Of a stretch of DNA of 64,000 nucleotides, positions 21,105 through 33,125 are shown one piece after another. The stretch covers positions 310,001 through 374,000 of the forward strand of contig SSNU01000223.1 of NCBI GenBank assembly GCA_012064415.1. Reading direction: 5' to 3'. The position numbers and the translations under genes were made by a program. Origin of the DNA: Gyrodactylus bullatarudis. Lineage: Eukaryota; Platyhelminthes; Monogenea; Gyrodactylidea; Gyrodactylidae. The notes beneath the pieces were generated by a model. The model was given only the letters and a program-made list of their open reading frames with translations, was not told where the DNA came from and ran no database searches. Numbering within the stretch: the first letter of the stretch is position 1; the number at the start of each line of letters is the position of its first letter.

Positions 21105-24100
21105 TTAGACAGACGGAGTCTTGTTCAACTGCCTCTGTTTTATTCTTTCGGATCGTCTAACTGCTATTTGATGATTTTTAACTTCGTTTTCTCGAATGAT
21201 GGTTTTTTTCTTAAATTCCACACATTTTGATTGTTGGGGTTGATTCTCTTTTGGTTGGCTTTCTTGGATTTCCTCATTTTCGTCATCGTAGTATTTGTAT
21301 CGTTGCTCATCAATGCATTCTTCCTGGACGTCCTTTGGAGGTATGTAGTTTTCGCTCACATTCTCTAACTCTATCTTATTTCTTAAGATAGCTGGTTTTA
21401 TTCTATCTATAGATATCTTTTCCATTTTATCTTTAATTATAATGAATACGTGCTTTTTATCTATTTTTACTTTCTTGTACGGTCCATTATATCTTATATA
21501 TTTTTTAGAGTTTGGGTTTTCGTTTCTTACGAATACGTACTCTGTTTCGTTTAAGTTTTTTGGTATGTAGACCTGATTTTTGTATACCCTGTTTTCTCTA
21601 AAGTCTGGAATATTTATAGTTTTTATTGTTTGAAACAGTTTTCTTGTCTCTTCATCTAATTCCACGGCTTTATTTGTATTTATTGTTAATTCATTTGGCA
21701 ATCTTAGGTTTTTTCCATAGATTCTTTCAGCATTTGTATAATCTGAATAAGGAGTGTTATTCAATATTAACTCAATATCTGGTAAAGCTTTATACCAATC
21801 ATACAGGTTAGCTGACGCACATAATGAATCTCTTATCATTCTGTTCCTTCTTTCTATAATTCCATTACTTTTTGGATTATATGCTGAAGTATATCTATGT
21901 TCTATCTCATATGATTTAAATTTGTTTTCCATTATTTTAGACATGAAGGCTTTTCCTTGGATAACCTTTGGTTTTACACCATGTTTTTCTGAAAGTTTCC
22001 CATATTTCTTCGGCACTTTCATCTTTTATAGGTTCTTATTGTATTAATTTAGATTTCCTGTCAATGATGCACAGTATTTTATTATATCCTTGTGACTCTT
22101 TTACTGTTAGTACATCCATGTGTATGTGTTCTAATGTATTACTCACAGCAGGAAATGCAGATATTTCTGATTTGGTATGTCTGAAAATCTTTCCTTTCTG
22201 ACAGCCTATACATGACAGAACTAATTCTTTTATTTGAGTATGCATTTTATGCCATACATATCTTTTTTGTATGAACTTTCGGGTTGCCTTTATACCCATG
22301 TGAGTAGGATTATATATCAAATATCTCTGTTATTAATGATTTTGGAATTATCGGGCGGGGACCATTATCATTAATTTGACAAAAAATATTATGGCTCTTT
22401 TTGTTGTTTTCTATTTTTATCCATTCACATTTATATGTTTTTTGATACTCTAATATTTCTTTTTTATTATTCTTTTGTTCTTTCTCCAATTTCTCTAGGT
22501 TGACTCTGGAGTTCGTAGACTCTATCATTGCTATGCTAATCGGGGCTCTCGATAACGCATCTGCAACGATGTTTGTCTCTCCTCTTATATGTTCGACCTC
22601 TGGGACAAATTGACTGATATATTCTAATTTTCTATCTATGTATGCCGATCTTTTTTCTTTTACATCGACTTTTTGGATAGTTAGGGTTGGAGTCTTGTTT
22701 TCAGTTTTTAATTTTATTACTCTGTATCTTATTAAATACTCAAATTTCCTACATACCTCTTCCATGACTAGTATTTCCAGAGTATTTATGTGTTTATTCT
22801 TCTCACAAGGCTTTAATGATCTGGAGAAAAATGCTATTGGTCTCATGTCATTACCGTCCTTTTGTTGTAGTACGGCTCCTATCCCTTCGTAGGATGCATC
22901 TGCATAGATTTCCAATAGTAATGTTGGATCTGGGTATTTTAATACTACGTTTTCTTTAAGTTTTGTTTTGAATTCATTGAATGCTGCTTTTTGCGTTTCA
23001 TTCAATGTTATTTTTCCATTTTTTTCCTTAAATTGTACAATGGCTGTTCGTAGTCTAGTTTCTATAGAAGCGGCGTTTACACATCCCGAGAAACCTTTGT
23101 ACCTCTTTTTTTTATTTGGGCTCAGGGTATTTTACTACGGCCTCTATTTTTTCGTAGTTGGTTTCTATACCATTTTTACTTATTACGTGTCCAAGGAATT
23201 CTATTTTTGTTTTTCCCATTTCACATTTTTCTTTGCTGATTTTTACTTTGTTTTCAGCTAAAATTTCTAATACTTCATCAACATGTTCTTTATGCTCGTT
23301 CCAGTTCTCGCTGGCTATCAGTATATCATCAACATTTGGATTTTTTCTGAATAAACGATCTATAAAGGTTTGCCATGTTGCGCTTGCATTGCACAGTCCG
23401 TAAGGCATACCGATATATCCACCAAATGGGGTTACTATGTAGGTTTTTTCTCTATCTTTTTCTGCAACTTTTATTCGATCTTTGAGAAGTATTTTTTGTT
23501 GCAGAATTTTATTATGACATCATTTATATTAGGAATAGGGTACGTGTTCTTTACAGTGATTTTATTTAATTCTCTATAATCTCCACATATTCTAACCTTT
23601 CCTTTCTTTATAGAATCCGCCGGTAGGGTTATTGTGCTTCATTCCGAATTTGATTCCTTCATCCACTAATTGGTAAATTTTCTCTTTTACTTTGTCTACC
23701 ATTGATGGATGAATTCTTCTTACGGCAGCGTGACACGGATTACCTTTTACGTCTATCCTATGTTCTATGCCTTCAATAAATTGGTGTTTTTCTTCTTGTT
23801 TGTAATTTTTTATTAACTCATTTAGAATCTCATCCTCCTTTACTATTGAGTAACATTGATAATTTTCATCTTCGTGAATTAAACATTTTTTAACTATATC
23901 ATGTTTTTTGTTTACAAGATTTTGATTATTTGAATCTAATATAAGGTCGTGTTTTCTCAAAAATTCTATGCCAACGCAATTGAAACCAACAGGAGCAAAT
24001 ATGAATTCGTGTATAGAAATATTTTTATTTAACTTTGAATTTATTTCTTGCTTCTTGTTGTATGGTATTAGCTTTCCCCCAGCACCTTTTAGCTGTCCTC

Positions 24101-24110
24101 TTGGGGCCAT
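21105..24110 (-). pseudogene. Gypsy-4 pol (protease, RT, RNase H, integrase), frameshifted
   Basis: Pieces in pol order on minus: 24110-23592 (linker and RT start: GIEHRIDVKGNPCHAAVRRI), 23408-23112 (RT with VDDILIA catalytic box, GHVISKNGI), 23005-22310 (RNase H start LLEIYADASYEGIGAVLQQK; ADALSRAPIS end), 22320-22036 (integrase HHCC: HMGIKATRKFIQ...CIGC, catalytic HMDVLTV), 22022-21105 (integrase core NPKSNGIIERRNR and C-terminal tail ending SERIKQRQLNK). At least four frame breaks separate them, so it is not functional. The NVDDI box has Asn where Tyr is usual because of a short deletion. Confidence 0.85.
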
Positions 24111-24380
24111 TTTGGAGGCGGGTTTATTTTATTTACTTCTTCTTTTTTAAACTGGCACTTTGTTTCGTTTGAACAGAACTTTGCCAGAGGTCCAAATTTG
24201 TAATGGGTAGGACAAAATTTCATTGTTCTGCCTTTTATTGTGAATTCGATTACTTCCTTCTCTTCTCTGGCCTTTTCAGTTTTCGAGACGAAGTTTATTT
24301 CTTGAACTTTAGGACGAAACTCATGGATTTTTGAACCATTTCTGCTAGTTCGTCACTTGATTTCTCTTCAATATACGGAA

Positions 24381-24920
24381 TTATAGCTGCATAATCACTG
24401 AGATCCAATGTTTTTGTAAAGAGTGCTTTCCTAAGCTTTCATTCGTGCAACATTCTTTAATTTTAATGAGTCTATGAAGAGGCTCTTCTATTTTTGATGA
24501 AGAGTCTAATATTTCTTCAAATCTCTTTGAATTGGTTTTCGATGCTTTTGCAGTAATAAAGTTAATGATTTGTTCGGCGGACATCTTCTTATCTTTAGCT
24601 TGTTAGAAGTAGTCTTTAATCTTAGGCTTCTCTGAGCATTTATATTGATGAATTACCGTCATCATAAGATCTTTTCTTATTACATCGTCGTCTATGCCTC
24701 TTAAACGCCAAAATGACTTTGTCATTTCTTGCCACTCTGGTATACTATGGTAAATCTTTGGTACGTTGTCCCACGTAGCGGCGTTGACGATTACCTTTTG
24801 ATTTTGTTTTGTAGCTTTTGATTCATTTTCGTGGTCACCATGTTTTATCTTGTTGCCACATTGAGATTCTTTATGTTCCTCATTGAACAGTTCTTTAATG
24901 AATTCATCATCTTCTGCCAT
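24381..24920 (-). pseudogene. Gypsy-4 gag
   Basis: ATG at 24920-24918 begins MAEDDEFIKELFNEEHKE. The first 105 residues are acidic and contain the capsid-like IPEWQEMTKSFWRLRGI. A stop at 24603 and a second piece 24584-24381 (MSAEQIINFITAKA) indicate one frame break. No zinc knuckle was located. The start codon overlaps the inferred LTR end (AATTA then TGG), the same arrangement as in the other gypsy elements here. Confidence 0.65.
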
Positions 24921-25364
24921 AATTAGTAGTGTTTATCACGTTTATAACTAGAATGGTCTCGTAAGGAATTCTATTTTATTGACCAATATAAACAATCTCT
25001 ATCACTTAGTTTTCAATTGTACAATCTTAATTTTGTTTTAATATTTCATATTTATGGATAATTTATAATATTTGTAAACTATTCTTGAATTGTATTTTCT
25101 GTGATGGATTATTGTCACATTGTCCTTTATCTGTGAGTCTATTCACTATAAATGCAACATTTTCTGTTAATTGTTTTTCACATAATATAAAATTCAAATT
25201 TGAATAAAGAAAACTATCTTGGGGTGTTATCTATTGGGTTGAATAGATTTAATTGGTAATTTATTTGTTTTCTCTATCTGCATCTGAAGTTCTAATCCTT
25301 TCCTTTTTACTTCAGGTTGAGATGTAGTCACCTTAGGTTCTTTTTCTTTATTTCTGTAAAGATT

Positions 25365-25744
25365 AGCTGTTTACGTTATACGTAAATAGTAGCCTGGTTG
25401 CAAAATTACAATGTACATGTCTGTCCACAATCCCACGCATCAAACGAATGCTTAATATGTGATTGCTGAATTGGATGTCGTTAATAAACTATAAAAGGTC
25501 CAAGGACAGTGCAGTCAGGCAGAGATCTTCTCTTAGTGTTCATAGTCTAGAATAAATATTTCTTACTATGATTAAGTCTTCTCTTACAAGTCCAGATATA
25601 CTGAGTTATTTGGAGGATACGATTCCGCAAGGATCGGTTCTGATAGCTACTGCAGACAAAGTCTCAGAAGCAAGCACCTCAGCAGTCAAAGACTCTGGGG
25701 ATAATATTATCGATGGAAAGACCTTCGATTCTATACATTTCTGA
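25365..25744 (+). other. Possible LTR or promoter with a 58-codon ORF
   Basis: A TATAAAAG box (about 25491), an initiator-like CAGTCAGG about 25 bp downstream, AATAAA (about 25551) and then ATG 25568 starting a 58-residue frame (MIKSSLTSPDILSYLEDT... ending FDSIHF) follow one another in about 80 bp. That compact order is typical of an LTR with R/U5 followed by gag. No second copy of the LTR was seen, so a small host promoter and gene is an alternative. Confidence 0.35.
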
Positions 25745-25879
25745 TTGTCGGCCAAGTGAGAGATAGATTTCTTGTTATTTTTTTTTGTTTACAAAGAGTT
25801 TGGTTTTCCTTTTTAATGAAGAAAGCTTCTGTTGTTTTCAAGGTTTTTGCATTTTCCCGTTATTTTATAAAGAGGATAT

Positions 25880-26050
25880 AAAAGTTTGAAGGGGAAACCT
25901 TTTTGTCTTGATATGTTTTCTGATCACTGTGTTTCCTGTGTACATATGTTCATTGACTTTATCTTCCAGTTTCCTGGTAGTGTGGCCTATGTACTCTACC
26001 TTACAAGGACACTTGAATTCGTATACAACATATGACGATTTATTATTTCT
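25880..26050 (-). pseudogene. PLE GIY-YIG endonuclease fragment
   Basis: Read on minus, 26047-25890 gives SSYVVYEFKCPCKVEYIGHT, then TRKLEDKVNEHMYTGNT, the PLE version of the GIY-YIG nuclease start with its CPC motif. The frame ends soon after and the reverse transcriptase part is absent. It belongs to the same broad family as 40463-41002 (EFQCPCKAEYIGHT-like) and 31390-31424. Confidence 0.75.
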
Positions 26051-26220
26051 AAGGTATTTTATTTTTAGTTTTCAAAAACCAACAATTTTTCGAAATGCTT
26101 CTGAGCACCAGAAATAAATCAAAGGTTAATAAAAGTTGCAAAATTGATGAGTTTTTTAATCAGCTTTCTAATGGTATTAAATGAGATCAGTTCGTTTGTA
26201 TACATTGAAAATAATTATAA
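26040..26220. repeat. Repeat with inverted partner at 48600-48830
   Basis: The stretch containing CGAAATGCTTCTGAGCACCA and the following 'gttgcaaaattgatgagtttt' recurs in reverse complement near 48690-48800, with flanks such as GAACTGATCTCAT also matching. It is probably a dispersed non-coding element. Confidence 0.55.
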
Positions 26221-26979
26221 TATTCAATATTAGTCCTATATATACGAGGATCTATCTCCTTTAAATTCATCTTTTCTCAAGGACTTTAATCATAAGATAA
26301 TGGTAAATTGGGTTCCAATCAGGAGTAATATAATTCTAAGTCTTCAAACATTATTTCAAGACAAAATAATGCCCTAAATTGTCTCTGGCGCTCTGTCAAT
26401 CCTTCCTGCTGATTCTTACTGTATTTTACAAAGACCAGATCCATTTATTTCTTGTCTCATAAGACAGTCTCAATCATTGGAGCAGATTTTATTCAGTTTT
26501 CTTGAAGGTTCTCTAGATAAAATGGAGCTCTATATAAATAGAGATTAATGTAAATTGTTACTTCCTGGATAAATGGTTTCCTTTACTTTATAAACATTTT
26601 TATTATTAATCAGTATTTTTCATTGATATAAATTTGGTTTGTATGAATTGAAAATTAATGAATCTCCTAGCAAAGTGGGGTACCTGATTATTACTGAAAA
26701 CACTGTAATTTCTACATTTAATTATATACAGAGCTCTTAAAAAAATGTTTACACTATTATTTGGCTCTTATTCCGTTATTATATTCATCATAAAACAAAT
26801 TATATATCATAAAGATGTTAACTTAATTTTCTCACCGTTAATATAAGAATTCTTATATTTTTATCATTCATACGTTCTTAAATTCAAATTTAATTTTTTC
26901 CTTGAAAATGAAAACAACATATTAAATTATTGTCAGAGAGGTGTTGGGTAACCTTTGATGTAACCTGGACAATAGTGAG

Positions 26980-27553
26980 ATCAAAGATTTCAAGATAATG
27001 TATATAACTTCACAGACCATCGTTTGGACCAAACAGAAAAAGAAGTACTAACTCTAGGAGCTACAAAAGAATCCCTCAAAAAGAAAATATAAAGTTGGAA
27101 TCAAAAGTCGGTTTTGAAAGATTCCTTGACCAAAGCTAAAAACCACAAACCAAGATCAAATGAACAATTTGAGAATTTCCAAATAAATTTCGCAGCTTTT
27201 TATGCGGATTTCATCAAAGAGGAAATTGAATTCTCGTTTCTTCAAATAGACACATCACAGCTATCAACAAATTGAAAAGAAGAGAAGACATTATCGAAAC
27301 AAGCTTAGACAAAGGTAACGGTCTCATCCTAATCAAGAAGGCAACATACATTCGAGAAAAGATATCAATTGCGAGGAAATTTTTTTCTCCTCCGACATCA
27401 AATCCTTATTCACAAACATACCACTTGAGGAAACAATAGAACACATAATTTGGAAAGTCAGGAATTCCAATTGCAACTTCCCGCTGAGAAACACAACTCT
27501 AAGAAGACTCATTCATCTCTGCTGTAAGAATGTGGTTTTAATAACAGACTATA
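26980..27553 (+). pseudogene. Penelope-like element, left part, split by gypsy-1
   Basis: Broken PLE coding sequence. LDKGNGLILIKKATYI corresponds to the N-terminal 'DKG' motif, and from about 27393 DIKSLFTNIPLEETIEHI, then LRNTTLRRLIHLCC, is RT motif A and what follows. Several stops and frameshifts occur before it. At 27553 the 3.1-kb gypsy-1 insertion begins; the PLE resumes at 30648. Confidence 0.75.
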
Positions 27554-30500
27554 TGATTTAGTTGGCAATGATGATTCAAACAAACGATAATTAGGAAATA
27601 TGTATATTTGTTTATATAAGATCAACAGTTATTACTTTTGAAATATAACTTTTATGTTACCATCCCACATTGTTTGTTACTTGTGTGTTCCACTTTAACA
27701 TGGCGACATGGAACTTGAATAGAACCTTCATCATACCTGAATCTATCATGGAATTTGACCACTTCATCTAGACGGTTAGCTGTATGTTTAGAGATGCGAA
27801 GGTTATCAAGGATGAATCAAAAATCAATAAGTTTTGCTCCCTGTTAGATTCCTCCTCTGCATGTAAAGTAAGGGCGGTATACCCTACGGATGAGGACTTT
27901 CTGGATGTCAAGTGGAATGACTTTGTGGAAGCAATCAAAGGTTATATCTGGCCCACTCCGTTCATCTGGGCTGCGAAATAATGGACGACATCTTTGTTGC
28001 CAGCCTACCGCTAGCCCATCCAATCGACAAAAGGAAGCTAATTTTTCACCACAAGAATGTACCGGTATCACTCATACCTAAGGTTGAACTCATTTTAAAG
28101 GAGTGGCTTTCGAAAGGAATCATTGTACCTGTAGAGAACCAGGTCATGGCTGCGCCTTTGTCCATTGCGCACGAAAAGAATGGGGAGATCAGACTAACGA
28201 GTGGATATCATAAGACAGCTAATCCTACCCTACCCCCAGAATGGAGGATTTGTTGTCCAAAGTTGCTGGTTGTAAGTACTACTCAGTGTTGGATCTTTCG
28301 GATGCCTATCATCAAATCAACTTAGACGAGGAATTTCAATATCTGATCTGTATATCCACACATCTGGGATACTTTCAATTTACCAAACTGCAGTTTGGGT
28401 TGTCATCTGCCCCGAGAATTTTTTCAAGAGGCTATGAATAGGGCACTTGCTGGGGTCCCATACATGGCAGTATTTCAGGACGACATCATAATTGGTGGAA
28501 GATCGATAGCTGAGCATGATGAGGTATACGGTATGGTCTGTGAAAGGTTAAAGAAGTATGATTTCAGAATTAACCCCCAGAAGTTGCAAAAGTGTTCTCA
28601 AAAGATTCAATTCATGGGCTATATCATTGCGAATGGCGAAGTATCCTCTGACCCTAGCAAAGTCATGAAGATCAAAAAATTAGGCACTCCTCAGAATAAA
28701 ACTCAATTACAAAGTCTCTTGAATGTTACAGTACTATGGAATGTTGTGTGGTGGATATTCTCAAACTTTTAGCAAGATTTTTAGTCTGTTACAGAAGGAT
28801 GTGGAATGGCGTTGGTCGGATGAATATACAAAGGCTCTGGAGACGGTATTAACCAAACTTTCTGAAGATAGTGTTATGATTTATGATCCCAGCCGGACAC
28901 TTTATTTAAGCACAGATGCGTCGGCCGAGGGCTTGGGAGCAGTTATTTCGTATGATGCAGAGATGAAGCAAGTGGTACACAATGCGAGCAGACTGCTCAA
29001 ACCAGCAGAAAAGAAATATTCGAATTTAGAGCGTGAAGCCTTAGCAATTGTGTATGGGGTGAGGAAGTTTTACAGATATCTGATTGGCAACAAGTTTATA
29101 ATACAAACAGACCACTCCCCACTTCAGTATATATTTATGGATCATACGGAGAACAGAAGAGTATCCTCCAGAGTTGATGGTTGGAGACAATGGCTCTCCC
29201 TTTTTAATTATGAAATCAGATATAGAGAAGGTGAACGTATGTCACTTCCTTATGCTTTATCCAGAGTGGGAGTAAAAGAGGAAGTTAATGAGACCAATGA
29301 TGATTATTTTGTAATTCCACAGGTTAATGTTGTGTATCCTGATACTTCTCACGAAATGATGTTATGTGCAATCCGAGAAGCTGATGACCCTACGTATCAA
29401 TTACTGGTTAAGAAAATTGGTCTAAAGTTGAAAGGTAATACTAAGATGCTGGCTGAATATACTCAATTGAAAGAGGATCTGTATGTTGATGATGGAGTTG
29501 TCTACCTGGGAGATAGAGTGGTGATCCCGAAGCCGGTTAGAATGCAAGTGCTGGACGCCCTACACAACAATCACCCGGGACGGGATGCGATGTACGGTTT
29601 GGCAAAGAAGTACTGCTGGTGGCCCGGTATGTACAATGATGTGAACAAGTGGGCGAACAGCTGTTTAACGTGTCAAAGGAATCGCAGACGTCGCCTAAAC
29701 ACGAACTTGGGCGGAAGTTGATGTGTGTATGGAGCGAGTGCATGTAGATGTTGCTCATGTGGATGGCAAATCGGTACTAGTTTTTATTGATGCATTCTCC
29801 AAATGGGTACAGATGAAGACCTTATCGTCACTGTCAGCAGCGCATTCGGTGGAAGCACTGCATGAAATCTTCCAGTTGGTGGGATATCCCAAGGTCCTAG
29901 TTTCGGATAATGGCACGAACTTTGTGGCCGCGCAAATGAGAGAATATGCTGAGGCGAAAAACATTCAGCTGTATCAAACCCCACCAGGGCATCACCAGTC
30001 TAATGGCATAGTGGAGTCGCTCATCCGAGATCTACGAATGTTCCTTGTGAAGACAACTATAGCAGATGTGAAAAAGGCAATCAATGAATTCGTTGCCCAT
30101 CGAAACTCCTCGCCTAACTCGAAAGGAGTTGTACCTAATGAAGTTCTCTTTGCCTTCAGACCCAAAACTGAAATGGAGCTCTTATTGGCGGATCGTAGAA
30201 ATGCAGTGAACCAGAAGTCAGCTTTGATTTTTGTGGAAGGGAAAGGATGGACAGGTCCCACAATGGTCACTAAAAATTCGCAGCATACTTGGCGTGACGA
30301 GACCGGAAGAATGGTTCATGATGCTGATGTGATACCTGCTCAACAAGGCACTGCTATACCATCCCCTACTCTTTAGGACACCCGTAATGATCACCGGGAC
30401 TCAGGTGAAGAGAACGGCAAGTCCACCAAACCAGCAAGAGTCAGGAAACAAATTAACCGCCTTATTGAGACCTGCTCGACAACTTTCGGAGGGGATGATT

Positions 30501-30642
30501 TAGTGGGCAATGATGATTCGAACAAACGATAATTAAGAAATATGTAAATTTGTTTATATAAGATCAACAGTTATTACTTTTGAAATATAACTTGTATGTT
30601 ACCATCCCACATTGTTTGTCACTTGTGTGTTCCACTTTAACA
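27554..30642 (+). mobile_element. Ty3/gypsy element 1, with LTRs and 5-bp TSD
   Basis: LTRs 27554-27700 and 30496-30642 are both 147 bp, begin TGATTTAG and end TTTAACA, and differ at about 6 positions (about 4%). The flanking duplication CTATA is at 27549-27553 and 30643-30647. A polypurine tract CGGAGGGGA precedes the 3' LTR. The interior of about 2.8 kb is shorter than a complete element because gag and protease are mostly deleted. The target was a PLE. Confidence 0.92.
27700..30376 (+). pseudogene. Gypsy-1 gag-pol, deleted and frameshifted
   Basis: Gag starts at ATG 27700, whose A is the last base of the LTR (MATWNLNRTF). A stop follows within about 25 codons and gag breaks at 27981. Pol then runs in pieces: 27981-28441 (IFHHKNVPVSL, RLTSGYHKTA, YSVLDLSDAYHQ), 28395-28772 (RT box FQDDIIIGG), 28723-29721 (RNase H ASAEGLGAVISYD; integrase zinc region HNNHPGRDAMYGLAKKY...CLTCQ) and 29723-30376 (integrase core VHVDVAHVDGKSVL, SDNGTNF, GHHQSNGIVESL). 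The frame shifts about four times. Protease and zinc knuckle are lost. It is close to gypsy-2 at 53820-57598. Confidence 0.88.
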
Positions 30643-30647
30643 CTATA

Positions 30648-31424
30648 CATCCAGAAAGACGGTGTAGCAATGGGATCCCCACTAGGTCCACTGATAGCCG
30701 AATCATTCATGGAAAAGATGGAGTCTGGAAACCTTAGACAAACAATTGAGAGCGCAAAACACTACCATAGATACGTAGATCATATGATCCTCATAGTCAA
30801 GAAAAACAATAACCTAGATGAGATTCTGGAAAAATTTAATAAAAAACATAAAAACCTAAGATTCACTATAGAGAAGGAGGAAAAGGGAGAACTACCGTTT
30901 TTAGACGTACAACTTTCGAGAACTACATCGGGAGAAATAAAAAGAAGAATACATAGAAAAACCCTTATTCTCAGGAAAGTACTTCACTACAATTTATTAT
31001 GCCCAAGAGAGAACAAAAGAGGTCTGATCATATTCATGTTTACCCGAGTCAAGCGAATAGTATCCGAAGAATTCTGGCAAGAAGAAAAAGAAAAACTTGT
31101 GGATATTTTCTTGGAAAACGAATACCCCATAAACTTCATTAACAATATCCTGGTATCCATGGAAGAATCAAACAACCACACACAAGATAAGGAAGAAAAA
31201 CCAGAAATAAGATTATATCTACTGTTTAGAGGAGACCAGACAAGCTCGATTTACAAGAAAAAACTCAAAGAATGGTTTGACAAAAGTTTTCCAGACAGAT
31301 CCTTGAGTATATATATTTAAAAATTGCGAAAATCTTCTCAAATCAAACTAAAGACAAAATGAACCCACTAGAACAAACACATGTGTTTCTCAAATGCTTC
31401 TGTAACTCAGAATATATAGGACAC
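30648..31424 (+). pseudogene. Penelope-like element, right part (RT palm)
   Basis: Continues the PLE interrupted at 27553. LYIQKDGVAMGSPLGPLIAE is the classic PLE palm motif; the catalytic box then reads YHRYVDHMILI, where the second Asp of YVDD is His, so catalysis should be lost. ELPFLDVQLSR follows. After a stop at 31320, 31370-31424 still reads HVFLKCFCNSEYIGHT, the start of the GIY-YIG nuclease, cut off by the small element at 31425. The frame 30580-31320 begins inside the gypsy LTR; its real PLE part starts at 30648. Confidence 0.85.
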
Positions 31425-31611
31425 ACTGCCGAGGGATGCTAGTCTCTAATGAGAAACTGAGGGTAAAACTATAGTATAAGTTCTCGCTTGGTCTTTGGAT
31501 GTGTGAAATTTATTGTAAGTTTCATTGAGTTAGTCATTTGAGGTTCAACTAGAGCTACTGTATCAGAAATATAAGCAGAAGTCTCATTAGAGACTAGCAT
31601 CCCTCGGCAGT
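31425..31611. mobile_element. 187-bp MITE with perfect 30-bp ends
   Basis: The ends are exact inverted copies beginning ACTGCCGAGGGATGCTAGTC (31425-31454 and 31582-31611). There is no coding content. It cuts a PLE endonuclease sequence. I see no target duplication at the edges, so family assignment is open. Confidence 0.75.
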
Positions 31612-32284
31612 TCTAGATATAGCTGAAAATTGACTAATAGGGAGACTTCATCCTATCGACATACTCTAGCACTATTCCAGATTGTATGTTAATGTAAAAT
31701 AATTTTGTTGGTCCATAAAACAATGATTAAAATATACACAGCCAGAATTAATTTTAAGAAATAACAAGGACGAACTATTTTAAATTCAATGCGCGTCAGG
31801 AGATTTAAATGGTTGGTATTTTCCTCAGTTTCAACCAAAGTAAGAGAAATCAGGGACCGACCCTTGGATTACATATGGTTATGTACGATTACGAGAAGCA
31901 ATAGCTGTACAAATAAGTAAATCAAAAATTAATTACAGTGACCACACTTTGCTAGTAGGTTTAATGTCTAAAAATTAATTACATTTTGAAGTTTTGAATT
32001 TATCTTAATTTAAAAAAATACAAAAATACGATTACAAGCCCCATCAAAAAGGGACAGAGGGGTTAAATGTTTTCGTTACACTTAGGGTGAGTCACTTGTA
32101 TATTGCATAAGCATAGACCGTATATGCTAACAGGCATATACCAATAAGGGAGAGAGAGGAAAAATATTTTCGTTACACTTTCAACGTTGAAAGTTATTCA
32201 GTGGTGTAAAATATTTCGAATAGCGTTGAAATTTTTGAAAAAAATTATTTATTGACATAATAGAGCTTAAGTTTTATTTTTAGG
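31612..32284. other. No gene seen
   Basis: AT-rich spacer. The stretch 32050-32180 (GGGACAGAGGGGTTAAATG, then CGTTACACT) resembles 52915-52960 and looks like a dispersed non-coding repeat. No convincing open frame. Confidence 0.5.
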
Positions 32285-33125
32285 CATTCAATACAAGCAA
32301 GAAGAAAAACACCAATTTATTGAAGGCATAGAACATAGGATAGACGTAAAAAGAAATCCGTGTCACGCTGCTGTAATGGTAGACCAAGTAAAAGAGAAAA
32401 TCTACTATTTAATTAGAACACAACATGGCAATCGTTTTTTTCGAAAATATCCAAATGTGATTACATAAGTTGATGATATACTGATAGCCAGCGAGAACTG
32501 GAACGAGCATAAAGAACATGTTGATGAAGTATTAGAAATTTTAGCTGAAAACAAAGTAAAAATCAGCAAAGAAAAATGTGAAATGGGAAAAACAAAAATA
32601 GAATTCCTTGGACACGTAATAAGTAAAAATGGTATAGAAACCAACTACGAAAAAATAGAGGCCGTAGTAAAATACCCTGAGCCCAAATAAAAAAAAGAGG
32701 TACAAAGGTTTCTCGGGATGTGTAAACGCCGCTTCTATAGAAACTAGACTACGAACAGCCATTGTACAATTTAAGGAAAAAAATGGAAAAATAACATTGA
32801 ATGAAACGCAAAAAGCAGCATTCAATGAATTCAAAACAAAACTTAAAGAAAACGTAGTATTAAAATACCCAGATCCAACATTACTATTGGAAATCTATGC
32901 AGATGCATCCTACGAAGGGATAGGAGCCGTACTACAACAAAAGGACGGTAATGACATGAGACCAATAGCATTTTTCTCCAGATCATTAAAGCCTTGTGAG
33001 AAGAATAAACACATAAATACTCTGGAAATACTAGTCATGGAAGAGGCATGTAGGAAATTTGAGTATTTAATAAGATACAGAGCAATAAAATTAAAAACTG
33101 ATAACAAAACTCTAACGCAAAAGAA
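32285..33125 (+). mobile_element. Gypsy-4 pol fragment
   Basis: Near-identical to parts of the gypsy-4 pol on minus at 22700-23800, here on plus. It reads YKQEEKHQFIEGIEHRIDVK, skips to VDDILIASENWNEHKEHV, then SYEGIGAVLQQK, and stops being recognisable after KLKTDNKTL (about 33120). Several hundred bases of RT are missing and several stops are present. It is too similar to its partner to be ancient. Confidence 0.85.

Larger units (their letters stand above)
21023..25150 (-). mobile_element. Ty3/gypsy element 4, degraded
   Basis: Minus-strand element with gag (24920-24381), protease/RT (24110-23112), RNase H (23005-22310) and integrase (22320-21105). The putative 5' LTR is 24920-25150. The 3' LTR survives only as 21023-21095, which matches 25085-25150 and is preceded by a purine tract AAGAAAGGGGA. 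The inferred LTR ends are TATAGTG...TAATTA rather than the usual TG...CA. The left end has been replaced by the PLE 3' sequence. Another fragment of the same family is at 32285-33125. Confidence 0.8.

Noticed and set aside
21626..23579. Long plus-strand frames rich in Phe/Leu/Ile (for example 22968-23261)
   Set aside because: They are the antisense of AT-rich gypsy-4 pol; hydrophobic composition is an artefact and they recur antisense at 32405-32834.
31425..31611. Perfect inverted repeat as an RNA hairpin or ribozyme
   Set aside because: Contains CTAATGAG but no GAA box or stem partners; better explained as a MITE.
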